The position numbers were made by a program, and so were the translations under genes. The notes beneath the pieces were generated by a model that saw nothing but the letters and a program-made list of their open reading frames with translations, searched no databases and had not been told where the DNA came from. Source: Allostella vacuolata (GTDB taxonomy: Bacteria; Pseudomonadota; Alphaproteobacteria; ATCC43930; Allostellaceae). Taken from it: 64,000 nucleotides of DNA. The DNA is taken from contig AP019702.1 in NCBI GenBank assembly GCA_006739055.1, positions 3,435,388-3,499,387 on the forward strand. Reading direction: 5' to 3'. Shown here piece after piece: positions 53,239-61,338 of the stretch (position 1 is its first letter; every line of letters starts with the position of its first letter).

Positions 53239-54195
53239 ATGAGCCTCAGGATCGCGACCTACAACCTGGAGAACCTCGACGACGAGGATCCCGCCCTGCC
53301 GCTGGAGGCGCGCCTGCCGGTGCTGCGCCGGGCGCTGGCCGAGCTGGCCGCCGACATCCTCTGCCTGCAGGAGGTGAACGCCCAGGAGCCGCCCAAGCGG
53401 CCGCGGACCCTGTCGGCGCTCGACCGGCTGGTGGCGGGCACGCCCTATGCCGGATTCCACCGCGCGATCACCACCAGCGACGGCGGCGACTACCCGCGCG
53501 ACATCCACAACCTGGTGATCCTGAGCCGCTTCCCGATCGGCGCGGTCGACCAGGTGGCCCACCGCCTGGTGCCGCCCCTGCGCTGGCAGTGGCTGGGCGG
53601 CGCGGAACAGGCGCCGATGCGCTTCGAGCGGCCGATCCTGGCCGTCACCATCGATGTCGGCCGGCCGCTGCACCTGCTCGACCTGCATCTGCGCGCGCCG
53701 CTCGCCGTCGCCGTGCCGGGCCAGAAGTCCGGCCCGTTCGCCTGGCGCACGATCGCCGGCTGGGCCGAGGGCTATCACCTGGCGGCGATGAAGCGGTCGG
53801 CCCAGGCGCTGGAGGCCCGGCTGCTGGTCGAGGAGATCTTCGACCGCGAGCCCGAGGCCTGGATCGCCGTCGTCGGCGACATGAACGCCGAGGAGCACGA
53901 GGCGCCGCTGGCGATCCTGGGCGCCTCGGAGGAGGCGACCGGCAATGCCGATCTGGCCGGGCGCGCGCTGGTCTCCCTGGCCGGCCTGGTGCCGCCGGAA
54001 CGCCGCTTCACCGTCCGCCACGGCCGCGGCCTGATGCTCGACCACCTGCTGGTGTCCCGGCCGCTCGCCCGGCGCTGCCTGGGCGTCGACATCCTGAACA
54101 CGACGCTTGCCGACGAGCGGGATGCGTTCGCAGCCGGCTACAGCGACCCCGCCGGCTTCCACGCCCCGGTGGTGGCGCGCTTCCGGCTGGATTGA
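53239..54195 (+). CDS. Endonuclease/exonuclease/phosphatase family protein
   Basis: The 318-residue protein has the EEP motifs RIATYNLENLDDED, DILCLQEVNAQEPP with the metal-binding Glu, HNLVILSRFPI, LHLLDLHLRAPL, IAVVGDMNAEEHEAPL and the final MLDHLLVSRPL and DPAGFHAPVVARF with the His base. Members cleave nucleic acid, phospholipid or inositol phosphate esters using Mg. No signal peptide is seen. The same start is repeated 372 bases upstream by a tandem duplication, and the second copy is taken as the authentic one because only it continues into the rest of the gene without foreign sequence. Confidence 0.87.
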   Translation: MSLRIATYNLENLDDEDPALPLEARLPVLRRALAELAADILCLQEVNAQEPPKRPRTLSALDRLVAGTPYAGFHRAITTSDGGDYPRDIHNLVILSRFPIGAVDQVAHRLVPPLRWQWLGGAEQAPMRFERPILAVTIDVGRPLHLLDLHLRAPLAVAVPGQKSGPFAWRTIAGWAEGYHLAAMKRSAQALEARLLVEEIFDREPEAWIAVVGDMNAEEHEAPLAILGASEEATGNADLAGRALVSLAGLVPPERRFTVRHGRGLMLDHLLVSRPLARRCLGVDILNTTLADERDAFAAGYSDPAGFHAPVVARFRLD

Positions 54196-54214
54196 GCGGC
54201 ACCCGACGCGGAGC

Positions 54215-54340
54215 TCAGAAGCATGCCGCGATGGCCGCCCCCAGGTCGAGGATGATGGCCAGCCCGCGGTCCCACCACAGGGCGATGCCGCCCAGCACCA
54301 GCGCCAGCGCACCCAACGCCGCCGCCGCCTGGACGGGCAT
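54215..54340 (-). CDS. Small one-segment membrane protein, 41 residues
   Basis: The frame MPVQAAAALGALALVLGGIA continues into LWWDRGLAIILDLGAAIAACF and is hydrophobic in two short blocks, about 4-21 and 28-41. Its start overlaps the MFS transporter stop by one base (TGATG), so it would be translated right after it. I recognise no family. It may be a small accessory of the transporter. Support is the coupling, membrane character and GC-rich third positions. Confidence 0.5.
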   Translation of the reverse strand: MPVQAAAALGALALVLGGIALWWDRGLAIILDLGAAIAACF

Positions 54341-55536
54341 CAGGCCGGCACCGGCCGCGATGCGCGGCGCTCGTCGATCGGCCAGTGCAGCAGGGCCGCC
54401 ACCAGGCCGAGCCCGGCGCACATCCACCACACCGCGTCGTAGGAGCCGGTCCAGTCGAAGGCCAGCCCGCCGACCCAGGGGCCGACGAAGCCGCCCAGCT
54501 GGTGGCTGAGGAAGACCACCCCGAACAGGGTCGACAGGTAGGTCGGCCCGAAGAGCTGCGCCACCAGCCCGTTGGTGAGCGGGATGGTCGGCAGCCAGGT
54601 GAAGCCCATGCCGGCCGCGAACAGCAGCACCGAGGTCTCGGACACCGGGGCCAGGATGAAGGCGGTCAGCAGCAGGGTGCGGACGATGTAGAGCCAGGTC
54701 AGCACCAGCCGCTTCTCGAACCGCTGGCCGAGCCAGCCGCAGGCGAGCGTGCCGGCGATGTTGCAGATGCCGACCACGGTGAGGGCGGCCGCCCCCAGCC
54801 AGGGCGCCATCCCCTTGTCGCCCAGGTAGGGCGGCAGATGGACCATGATGAAGGCGAGCTGGAAGCCGCAGACGAAGAACCCGGTGGTGAGCAGCAGGAA
54901 GCTGCGGTCGCGTGCCGCCTCGGCCAGCGAGGCACCGAGGCCGAGGCGCACGCGGCCGGGCGCGGCCGGGGCCGGCATCACCCGCCGGCCGAGGCCCATC
55001 GCCAACGGCACGGCCAGCAGCGAGGTGGCGCCCAGGACGAGCAGCGCCGTCACCCAGCCGATCTCGCTGATCAGGACGTGGGTGTAGGGCAGCGCCATGA
55101 ACTGGCCGATCGAGCCGCCGAAGCTGGCGAGCGCCAGCGCCTTGGCGCGATGCTCCGCCGGCGCGGCGCGGCCGACCGCGCTCAGCACCACCGAGAACCC
55201 GGCCCCGCTCATGCCGATGCCGAGCAGGACGCCGCTCGCCAGCATCTGCACCCCGTCCCAGTTCGCGGCCATGACGACGACGCCGGCGACGTAGAAGAGG
55301 ATGCCGAAGACCGCCACCAGGCGCGGCCCGTAGCGGTCGGCGATGGCGCCCGCCACCGGCGCCCCGAACCCCCAGATCAGGTTCTGCAGGCCCATGGCGA
55401 AGGCGAACGCCTCCCGCGACAGAGCGTAGTCGGCGCTCATCGGCAGCAGGAACAGGCCGAAGCCCTGGCGAATCCCGGCGATCACGCCAAGAATGACGCC
55501 AGCCGAGATGGTGATGGTCCAGAGCGATCGACCCAT
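54340..55536 (-). CDS. MFS transporter
   Basis: The 398-residue protein has twelve membrane segments and MFS loop motifs (AGAIADRYGPRLVA between segments 2 and 3, GWLGQRFEKRLVLTW at the corresponding place of the second half). The start MGRSLWTITISAGVILGVIAGIRQGFGLFL is similar to transporters of the oxalate/formate or YbfB-like groups. The ATG at 55536 has the segment near the start of a membrane helix; longer frames upstream are not preferred. It is divergent from the ureohydrolase gene and overlaps a 41-residue membrane protein. Confidence 0.85.
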   Translation of the reverse strand: MGRSLWTITISAGVILGVIAGIRQGFGLFLLPMSADYALSREAFAFAMGLQNLIWGFGAPVAGAIADRYGPRLVAVFGILFYVAGVVVMAANWDGVQMLASGVLLGIGMSGAGFSVVLSAVGRAAPAEHRAKALALASFGGSIGQFMALPYTHVLISEIGWVTALLVLGATSLLAVPLAMGLGRRVMPAPAAPGRVRLGLGASLAEAARDRSFLLLTTGFFVCGFQLAFIMVHLPPYLGDKGMAPWLGAAALTVVGICNIAGTLACGWLGQRFEKRLVLTWLYIVRTLLLTAFILAPVSETSVLLFAAGMGFTWLPTIPLTNGLVAQLFGPTYLSTLFGVVFLSHQLGGFVGPWVGGLAFDWTGSYDAVWWMCAGLGLVAALLHWPIDERRASRPVPA

Positions 55537-55670
55537 GCGTGCGCTGCCTATTCGAGGAGCATGCTGCCGCCATTCTAGGCGAAGCGTTCCGGCTTGGACA
55601 GGCGGCCCGGAACAGCGGCTATGATGGCATCGCCCTTGCGCCATCCCTCCGGCCCGGAGAGCCGCCCCGC

Positions 55671-56591
55671 ATGACCCATCTGTTCCGCCCTGCCCCGACC
55701 TTCATGGACGTGCCGGCCGCGAGCAGCGCACGCGGCAGCCGGGCCGTCGTGATCGGCATGCCCTTCGACTGCGGGACCCACCCGGTGCGCATCGGCTCGC
55801 GCCAGGGGCCGGCCGCGATCCGCGAGCAGTCGGCCCTGCTGCGCGCCTACGACCCGGCGACCAGCCGCAGCCCGCTGGCGGCCCTCAACGTCGTCGACCT
55901 GGGCGACGCGCTGGTGACGCCGAGCCTGGTCGAGGCGTCGTTCGCCGGCATCGAGGCCGCCGTCTGGCACGCGGTCGACGCCGGCGCCGTGCCGGTGACG
56001 ATGGGCGGGGACGGGGCCGTCACCCTGCCGCAGCTCCGCGCGCTGCACCGCAAGTTCCCCGACCTCTGCGTCGTCCACATCGATGCCCACACCGATGCCT
56101 ACCCGATCGATGGCTACAACACCGCCACCACCTTCAGCCGCGCGGTCGAGGAAGGGGTGCTGGACCCGGGCCGCTCGTTCCATATCGGCGCCCGCGGTCC
56201 GACCATGGTGCCGGGCGTGTTCGAGCATGCCCGGGCCCTGGGCTACACGCTGGTGACCATGGACCGGCTGATGGAGGATGGAGAGGGGGCGGTCTTCGAC
56301 CGGGTGCGCGAGCGCATCGGCGGCCGGCCGGTCTATCTGTGCTTCGACATGGATTTCTTCGACCCGGCCGCAGCACCCGGGGTCTGCACCCCGACCTGGG
56401 GCGGCGCCTCCGCCCGCGAGGGGCTCGGCATCCTGCGCCGCTGCGAGGACCTGAACCTGGTTGCCTGCGACATCAACACGGTCAGCCCGCCCCACGATGT
56501 CGGCGGCATGACCGCGTTCCTGGCAGCGACGGTCCTGTGGAACTGCCTGGCGATGCTCGCGAATCGCGAGCATCGCCCCAACATCCGCTAG
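55671..56591 (+). CDS. Ureohydrolase (agmatinase/arginase family) with altered first motif
   Basis: The 306-residue protein has most of the manganese motifs of the arginase/agmatinase fold: HIDAHTDAYP (Asp138, His140, Asp142), CFDMDFFDPAAAPGVCTPTWGGAS (near residues 228-251) and a family N-terminus with GSRQGPAAIREQS. The first motif, normally GGDHS, reads GGDGAV (residues 112-117), so the His that binds the first Mn is Gly115. Activity may need one metal, or the substrate may differ (a guanidino acid or similar). It cleaves a guanidino compound to urea if active. It is divergent from the MFS gene. Confidence 0.85.
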   Translation: MTHLFRPAPTFMDVPAASSARGSRAVVIGMPFDCGTHPVRIGSRQGPAAIREQSALLRAYDPATSRSPLAALNVVDLGDALVTPSLVEASFAGIEAAVWHAVDAGAVPVTMGGDGAVTLPQLRALHRKFPDLCVVHIDAHTDAYPIDGYNTATTFSRAVEEGVLDPGRSFHIGARGPTMVPGVFEHARALGYTLVTMDRLMEDGEGAVFDRVRERIGGRPVYLCFDMDFFDPAAAPGVCTPTWGGASAREGLGILRRCEDLNLVACDINTVSPPHDVGGMTAFLAATVLWNCLAMLANREHRPNIR

Positions 56592-56594
56592 GGA

Positions 56595-56789
56595 TCAGCC
56601 GCCACGGAAATATGGCCGGCCATAGTAGCCGCGATAGTACGGGGGCGGGGCGTAGTAGCCGCCATACCCGCCGCGATAGTAGCCCGGCCCCGGGCCCGGC
56701 GGCGGCACATAGACGGCACAGCCGCCCAGCAGCCCTGCCAGCGCGACGGCGAGCAGAGCGGGCCTGAGGTAGTAGCGCGCGTTCGACAT
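56595..56789 (-). CDS. Small Gly/Tyr/Pro-rich lipoprotein
   Basis: The 64-residue protein has a signal peptide with lipobox LLGGC (Cys24), then only Pro, Gly and Tyr repeats such as GYYRGGYGGYYAPPPYYRGYYG. GGAGGGACCG lies before the ATG at 56789. It would sit on the outer or inner membrane face as a flexible, aromatic-rich anchor. No known function. It is one of three small exported proteins in a row on this strand. Confidence 0.7.
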   Translation of the reverse strand: MSNARYYLRPALLAVALAGLLGGCAVYVPPPGPGPGYYRGGYGGYYAPPPYYRGYYGRPYFRGG

Positions 56790-56851
56790 CGGTCCCTCCG
56801 ACGGAAAAGGGGGAGGCCGATCCGCCTCCCCCTTGTTCACGGGGCTACTGG

Positions 56852-57247
56852 TCAGCGCCAGTGGCCCTCGATGAAGACCCACTGCCCACCCCTGCGGACC
56901 CAGCGATCGGCAACCCAGACGGCGCGCGGCCGCGGCCGTTCGACATAGACGCCGGGACGCCAGACATAGCGGCCGCCATCGCCCACCCAGTAGCCCTTGC
57001 GCCAGACATAGCGGTCACGCGGGCCGGGCGGACGCCGGCCCATCCGCTCGTTGCGGGGCGGCGGCGGGCCGCGGCGCAGGTCGCGATCGTGGTCGCCGCG
57101 GTGCTGGACCTGCTCGGCCCGCATGGGCTGGGCATGGTCGCGCGCGTCGGGGGTCGCAAGCGGCGCGGCTCCGGCGGCGGCGAGGGGCGCGGCCAGAAGG
57201 GCCGCAGCCAGAAGACCGCGCATCATGAATCGCCGATCGAGTTCCAT
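56852..57247 (-). CDS. Exported YXWGXW-repeat-like protein
   Basis: The 131-residue protein has a signal peptide (FMMRGLLAAALLAAPLAAAGAAP) and a C-terminal part with repeats of aromatic-Trp motifs: RYVWRKGYWVGDGGRYVWRPGVYVERP and WVADRWVRRGGQWVFIEGHWR (each within the family pattern). This matches the YXWGXW-type exported proteins found in proteobacteria. The middle is rich in His, Arg and Pro. The role is unknown; a cell-envelope or stress link is assumed. The weak ribosome site AAGGCAAG precedes the ATG at 57247. Confidence 0.75.
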   Translation of the reverse strand: MELDRRFMMRGLLAAALLAAPLAAAGAAPLATPDARDHAQPMRAEQVQHRGDHDRDLRRGPPPPRNERMGRRPPGPRDRYVWRKGYWVGDGGRYVWRPGVYVERPRPRAVWVADRWVRRGGQWVFIEGHWR

Positions 57248-57298
57248 GGTTCTTGCCTTTGGATGCAGAGATGATCCGGTATTCTGGTGCCGCCCGGC

Positions 57299-57487
57299 CT
57301 AGCGGTAGTAGCCGCCGCCCCGATAGCCGCGGCGGCCGCCGTCATGGTACCCATAGCCGCCGTGCGAGCCATAGTAGCCGCCATCGCGATAGCCGTAGCC
57401 GCCATGGTGGCCATGGCAGGCGGAAAGGACGCCCGCCAGGGCGGTGACGACGAGCAACGGCTTCAAAACGCTGATGATTCGGGTCAT
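57299..57487 (-). CDS. Small Gly/Tyr/His-rich lipoprotein
   Basis: The 62-residue protein has a signal peptide with lipobox LSAC (Cys24), then a low-complexity tail built on the repeat G-G-Y-G-Y-x-D-G-G (GGYGYRDGGYYGSHGGYGYHDGG). Its ribosome site GAGGATCTCCCG precedes the ATG at 57487. Histidines in the tail could bind metal. It is upstream in the same run as the YXWGXW-like and PPG-rich genes, with gaps of 51 and 62 bases. No database family is recognised. Confidence 0.68.
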   Translation of the reverse strand: MTRIISVLKPLLVVTALAGVLSACHGHHGGYGYRDGGYYGSHGGYGYHDGGRRGYRGGGYYR

Positions 57488-57615
57488 CGGGAGATCCTCC
57501 TCGTCGTTCGGGGCACGCTGCTCCCCAGTGTCCTAAGAACGCGCCAGCGGGCCGTTCCAAGCGCTATGACGGGATTAACTCTCTGTAACGTTGCCGCGTT
57601 CCCTGCCGTCCTGCC

Positions 57616-58117
57616 TCAACCGGCACGCAGCAGGGCCGCATGGGTGCGCGATCGGAACTCCCGCCGGTAGAGGACCAGGACGACCCAGATCGTCGCCAGG
57701 ATGAACATCGCCGGGTGCACGAACCAGCACAGCGCGGCCAGCGCGAAATAGTAGGCGCGCAGGCCCGAATTGAAATTGTCGCCGGCCAGGTTGGCGAGGC
57801 GGGCGGCCCGCGCGGCACAGCTCGCCAGTTCCGCCGCGTCACCGTCCGGCGGCGGCGCGGCGCCGAGCAGGATGCAGCAATAGTTGAACTGCCGGATCGA
57901 CCAGGTGAGCTTGAAGAAGGCGTAGGTGAAGGCGACCAGGAGGACCAGGATCTTCATCTCCCAGAAGATCTTGCTGGTCTCGGCGGTGAACGGCACGCCC
58001 TGCAGGATGTCGCGCGCCCGGTCGGCCGCCCCCAGCACCGCCAGGAGCCCGCCCAGGATGAAGATGGTGGTCGAGGTGAAGAAGGTGACGCTGCGCATCA
58101 GATTGCCCAGCAGGTTA
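57616..58117 (-). pseudogene. DUF599 membrane protein, N-terminus lost at an IS element
   Basis: The visible frame reads NLLGNLMRSVTFFTSTTIFILGGLL onward and continues through RDILQGVPFTAETSKIFWEM, LTWSIRQFNYCCILLGA and FNSGLRAYYFALAALCWFVHP, matching the C-terminal two-thirds of DUF599 proteins. The family begins with about 60-70 further residues that include a first membrane segment. Those residues are missing: the frame meets the IS end at 58118, and the sequence beyond the IS does not encode them. A 160-residue stub could start at the ATG at 58098 but would probably be unstable. Confidence 0.8.
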
Positions 58118-58983
58118 GGTCACGCACTCATAAACGGGTAGCGGTTTGAGGGCTGTCGTGATTCCCTCTGGCGAGGGAGAGTATGGATGAAGCCTCGCCG
58201 GTACGAGATCACGGACTTCGAGTGGTCGATCATTGAGCTGCTGTTGCCGAACAAGCCGCGCGGAGTGCCGCGCGTGGACGACCGCCGGGTGCTGAACGGC
58301 ATCTACTGGCGGCTGCGGACGGGTTCGCCGTGGGCGGACATCCCGGAGCGCTACGGGCCGGCGACGACCTGCTACAACCGCTTCGTCCGGTGGCGCAAGC
58401 TGGGGGTCTGGGATCGCATCTTCGCGGCGGTTTCGGCGGCCTACGACGGGGACCTCCAGATGATCGACAGCTCTTCGATCCGCGTCCACCAGCACGGTGC
58501 GAACGGTAAAAAGGGGGGCCGGAAGCCACCTGCGGGGACGTTCCTGACCCCCGATGCATGGGGCGCTCGCGAGGTGGGCTGACGACGAAGATCCATGCCT
58601 TGGTCGATGCCGAGGGGCGGCCCGTCGCCGTGAAGCTGACGCCGGGGCAGGCGCATGACGGCCGCAGTGCGGCCGACATGCTGGACGGAATGAAAGAGGG
58701 GCAGATCCTGCTGGCCGACCGCGCCTACGATTCCAATGCCCTGCGCCAGGCGCTGGCCGATCGAGGCGCCTGGGCCTGCGTCAAGCCCAAGCGCAACCGC
58801 AAGGCCACTGTCGCCTTCAGTCCCTTCCTCTACCGCTACCGCAACCTCGTCGAGCGCTTCTTCAGCAAGCTCAAGCACTTCCGCGCCGTAGCCACCCGCT
58901 TCGAGAAGCACCCCGAAAACTACCTCGCCCTCGTCAAGCTCGCAGCCACCAGAATTTGGCTACGTCATTATGAGTCGGTGACC
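58118..58983 (+). mobile_element. IS5-family insertion sequence (IS427-like), 866 bp
   Basis: The left end GGTCACGCACTCATAA and the reverse complement of the right end GGTCACCGACTCATAA are terminal inverted repeats of 16 bases with two mismatches. A TA dinucleotide flanks each side (58116-58117 and 58984-58985), the usual target repeat of this group. The element carries a transposase in two frames. It lies between a truncated DUF599 gene and ilvD, 63 bases before the ilvD start. Confidence 0.92.
58187..58582 (+). CDS. IS5-family transposase, upstream frame
   Basis: The 131-residue frame begins MKPRRYEITDFEWSIIELLL and has the N-terminal DNA-binding part, then ADIPERYGPATTCYNRFVRW and MIDSSSIRVHQHGANGKK. 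The Asp in MIDSSS is the first residue of the DDE triad. The frame leaves the family pattern after a run of five A and six G (58508-58518); what follows is out of register. A -1 shift at that run joins it to the second frame. It is translated with a normal start; the second half requires frameshifting. Confidence 0.88.
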   Translation: MKPRRYEITDFEWSIIELLLPNKPRGVPRVDDRRVLNGIYWRLRTGSPWADIPERYGPATTCYNRFVRWRKLGVWDRIFAAVSAAYDGDLQMIDSSSIRVHQHGANGKKGGRKPPAGTFLTPDAWGAREVG

Positions 58984-58986
58984 TAG
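58558..58986 (+). CDS. IS5-family transposase, downstream frame
   Basis: The 142-residue frame holds MGRSRGGLTTKIHALVDAEG, ILLADRAYDSNALRQ with the second DDE Asp, and RYRNLVERFFSKLKHFRAVATR with the final Glu. It overlaps the first frame by 25 bases in the -1 register. Its stop TAG at 58984-58986 is made by the flanking target TA plus a host G, so the stop lies outside the element. It could also be read alone from the ATG at 58558, though fusion by frameshift is the normal route. Confidence 0.87.
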   Translation: MGRSRGGLTTKIHALVDAEGRPVAVKLTPGQAHDGRSAADMLDGMKEGQILLADRAYDSNALRQALADRGAWACVKPKRNRKATVAFSPFLYRYRNLVERFFSKLKHFRAVATRFEKHPENYLALVKLAATRIWLRHYESVT

Positions 58987-59046
58987 AAATCGACCTGCCG
59001 GACGGTTTGGCCCCGGCACCTGCCGACCCCGCAACGAGCGAGCCCC

Positions 59047-60900
59047 ATGCCCACCTATCGTTCCCGCACGACCACCCACGGCCGCAACATGGCCGGCGCC
59101 CGCGGCCTCTGGCGCGCGACCGGCATGACCGACGCCGATTTCGGCAAGCCGATCATCGCCATCGCCAACTCCTTCACCCAGTTCGTGCCGGGCCATGTCC
59201 ACCTGAAGGACCTGGGCCAGCTGGTCGCGCGCGAGATCGAGGCGGCGGGCGGCGTCGCCAAGGAATTCAACACGATCGCGGTCGACGACGGCATCGCCAT
59301 GGGCCATGACGGCATGCTCTACAGCCTGCCCTCGCGCGAGCTGATCGCGGATGCCGTCGAGTACATGGTGAACGGCCACTGCGCCGACGCGCTGGTCTGC
59401 ATCTCCAACTGCGACAAGATCACCCCGGGCATGCTGATGGCGGCGCTGCGCCTCAACATCCCGACCGTGTTCGTCTCGGGCGGACCGATGGAGGCCGGCA
59501 AGGTCGTCCTGGGCGGCAAGAAGCGCGCGGTCGACCTGATCGACGCCATGATCGTCGCCGCCGACCCCAAGGTGTCGGACGAGGACGTGGCGATCGTCGA
59601 GCGCTCGGCCTGCCCGACCTGCGGCTCGTGCTCCGGCATGTTCACCGCCAACTCCATGAACTGCCTGACCGAGGCGCTGGGCCTGGCCCTGCCCGGCAAC
59701 GGCACGGTGCTGGCGACCCATGCCGACCGCCGCCGCCTGTTCGTCGAGGCCGGGCACCTGGTGGTCGACCTCGCCCGGCGCTGGTACGAGCAGGACGACG
59801 CCTCGGTCCTGCCGCGCTCGATCGCCAACTTCCAGGCGTTCGAGAACGCGATGACGCTCGACATCGCCATGGGCGGGTCGACCAACACGGTCCTGCACCT
59901 GCTGGCCGCCGCCCACGAAGGTGAGGTGCCGTTCACCATGCAGGACATCGACCGCCTGTCGCGGCGCGTGCCGGTGCTGTGCAAGGTGGCGCCCTCGGTC
60001 GCCGACGTCCATGTCGAGGACGTGCACCGCGCGGGCGGCATCATGGGCATCCTGGGCGAGCTCGACCGCGCCGGGCTGATCCACAACGGCTCGCCGATGA
60101 TCCATGCCGAGAGCCTGTCGGCCGCGCTCGACCGTTGGGACGTGAAGCGGACCGCAAGCGAGGCCGTGCACACCTTCTATCGGGCCGCCCCCGGCGGCGT
60201 GCCGACCCAGGTCGCCTTCAGCCAGGACCGGCGCTGGGATTCGGTCGACGACGACCGGGCGGGGGGCGTCATCCGCGACCTGGAGCACGCCTTCTCCAAG
60301 GATGGCGGGCTGGCGGTGCTCTACGGCAACCTGGCCGAGGAGGGCTGCATCGTGAAGACGGCCGGCGTCGACGCCAGCATCCTCAAGTTCACCGGCCCGG
60401 CGCGGATCTTCGAGAGCCAGGACGAGGCGGTCGAGGGCATCCTCGGCGGCCGGATCGCCGCCGGCGACGTGGTGCTGGTGCGCTACGAGGGCCCGCGCGG
60501 CGGCCCCGGCATGCAGGAGATGCTGTACCCGACCAGCTACATCAAGTCGGTCGGCCTGGGGAAGCAGTGCGCACTGGTCACCGACGGCCGGTTCTCGGGC
60601 GGGTCGTCGGGCCTGTCGATCGGCCACCTGTCGCCCGAAGCGGCCGAGGGCGGGCTGGTCGGGCTGGTCGAGGATGGCGACGTGATCGAGATCGACATCC
60701 CCAGCCGCACCATCCGCCTGGCCGTCGCCGACGAGGTGATCGCCGCCCGCCGCGACGCCATGGAAGCCAAGGGCGACCAGGCCTGGCAGCCCAAGGAGCG
60801 CAAGCGCCAGGTCTCGACCGCGCTCAAGGCCTATGCGGTGCTGGCGACCAGTGCGGCACGCGGCGCGGTGCGCGACGTGACCGGCGTCCGCCGCCGCTGA
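59047..60900 (+). CDS. ilvD: Dihydroxy-acid dehydratase
   Basis: The 617-residue enzyme has the IlvD motifs [33 protein letters not shown] (iron-sulphur Cys), [20 protein letters not shown] (two further cluster Cys), [32 protein letters not shown] and [15 protein letters not shown]. It dehydrates 2,3-dihydroxy-3-methylbutanoate and its homologue in valine and isoleucine synthesis. Only 63 bases separate it from the IS end, so its own promoter may be gone and transcription may start in the IS. A terminator follows. Confidence 0.96.
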   Translation: MPTYRSRTTTHGRNMAGARGLWRATGMTDADFGKPIIAIANSFTQFVPGHVHLKDLGQLVAREIEAAGGVAKEFNTIAVDDGIAMGHDGMLYSLPSRELIADAVEYMVNGHCADALVCISNCDKITPGMLMAALRLNIPTVFVSGGPMEAGKVVLGGKKRAVDLIDAMIVAADPKVSDEDVAIVERSACPTCGSCSGMFTANSMNCLTEALGLALPGNGTVLATHADRRRLFVEAGHLVVDLARRWYEQDDASVLPRSIANFQAFENAMTLDIAMGGSTNTVLHLLAAAHEGEVPFTMQDIDRLSRRVPVLCKVAPSVADVHVEDVHRAGGIMGILGELDRAGLIHNGSPMIHAESLSAALDRWDVKRTASEAVHTFYRAAPGGVPTQVAFSQDRRWDSVDDDRAGGVIRDLEHAFSKDGGLAVLYGNLAEEGCIVKTAGVDASILKFTGPARIFESQDEAVEGILGGRIAAGDVVLVRYEGPRGGPGMQEMLYPTSYIKSVGLGKQCALVTDGRFSGGSSGLSIGHLSPEAAEGGLVGLVEDGDVIEIDIPSRTIRLAVADEVIAARRDAMEAKGDQAWQPKERKRQVSTALKAYAVLATSAARGAVRDVTGVRRR

Positions 60901-60926
60901 TCGCAAACGGCCCGATCTGGAACGAC

Positions 60927-60953
60927 AAAGGGGCGCCAAAAAGGCGCCCCTTT
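60927..60953 (+). terminator. Terminator after ilvD
   Basis: An 11-bp perfect stem AAAGGGGCGCC / GGCGCCCCTTT with an A5 loop starts 27 bases after the ilvD stop. The TTT at its foot and the A-rich foot make it work in either direction. This is the clearest intrinsic terminator of the window. Confidence 0.85.
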
Positions 60954-61008
60954 CAACCTCATCAATCTAAATCCCGGGGGCCTACATCGTTCCCTGGTAT
61001 CTCTACAA

Positions 61009-61338
61009 TCAAAAGCAACGAACTTGAATCCAAGAATACCCGCAATAATTTGCGCCCTCAGCTACTGTTCCCGGCTGACGGGAAACCAAACACGAGCCTT
61101 GACCAGCCCTCTTCCCGCAATACTTTTGACAACCCAGCTCATTGCTCCACCCGCTGGCAGCCAGACCGACGCCGCCACGCTTGCATTCAGACCACTGCTG
61201 GCCAGGGAAACTCTTTCCGTTGCACGTAGACTCAAATTCGCCATGACACACATTGTGCACTTGGGCGGTTTGCGCCCAGCCTGGATTTGCAAAAGAAACA
61301 GCCAACAAGACTATGGCCAAGACCAGATACCGAAACAT
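61009..61338 (-). CDS. Secreted eight-cysteine orphan protein
   Basis: The 109-residue protein has a Sec signal peptide (MFRYLVLAIVLLAVSFANPG, cut near WAQ) and a mature part with eight Cys at residues 31, 39, 52, 70, 74, 83, 99 and 108, which suggests four disulphide bonds. The rest is Gly- and Ser-rich with several Trp. GGAGGGCGAG precedes the ATG at 61338 by five bases. Codon use is more A/T-ending than in neighbouring genes, so it may be acquired. I recognise no family. It lies alone between ilvD (convergent) and mltA. Confidence 0.6.
   Translation of the reverse strand: MFRYLVLAIVLLAVSFANPGWAQTAQVHNVCHGEFESTCNGKSFPGQQWSECKRGGVGLAASGWSNELGCQKYCGKRAGQGSCLVSRQPGTVAEGANYCGYSWIQVRCF

Larger units (their letters stand above)
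52679..53423. repeat. Perfect 372-bp direct tandem duplication
   Basis: The unit 52679-53050 is repeated at 53051-53422 without a visible mismatch. Each copy holds the first 34 codons of the thiolase gene, the divergent promoter region and the first 61 codons of the endonuclease-type gene. The unit length is a multiple of three. Only one base, an A, is shared at the junction. Exact identity suggests a very recent event or a read-assembly artefact. Confidence 0.95.

Noticed and set aside
52867-54195. 442-residue endonuclease-type protein as the true product
   Set aside because: The extra N-terminal part is an artefact of the tandem duplication; residues 62-124 are antisense thiolase and promoter sequence. 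The start at 53239 is preferred.
49185-54340. Biosynthetic gene cluster for a polyketide, from the thiolases and DUF35 proteins
   Set aside because: No ketosynthase, acyltransferase or carrier protein is present; the pairs fit acyl-CoA degradation.
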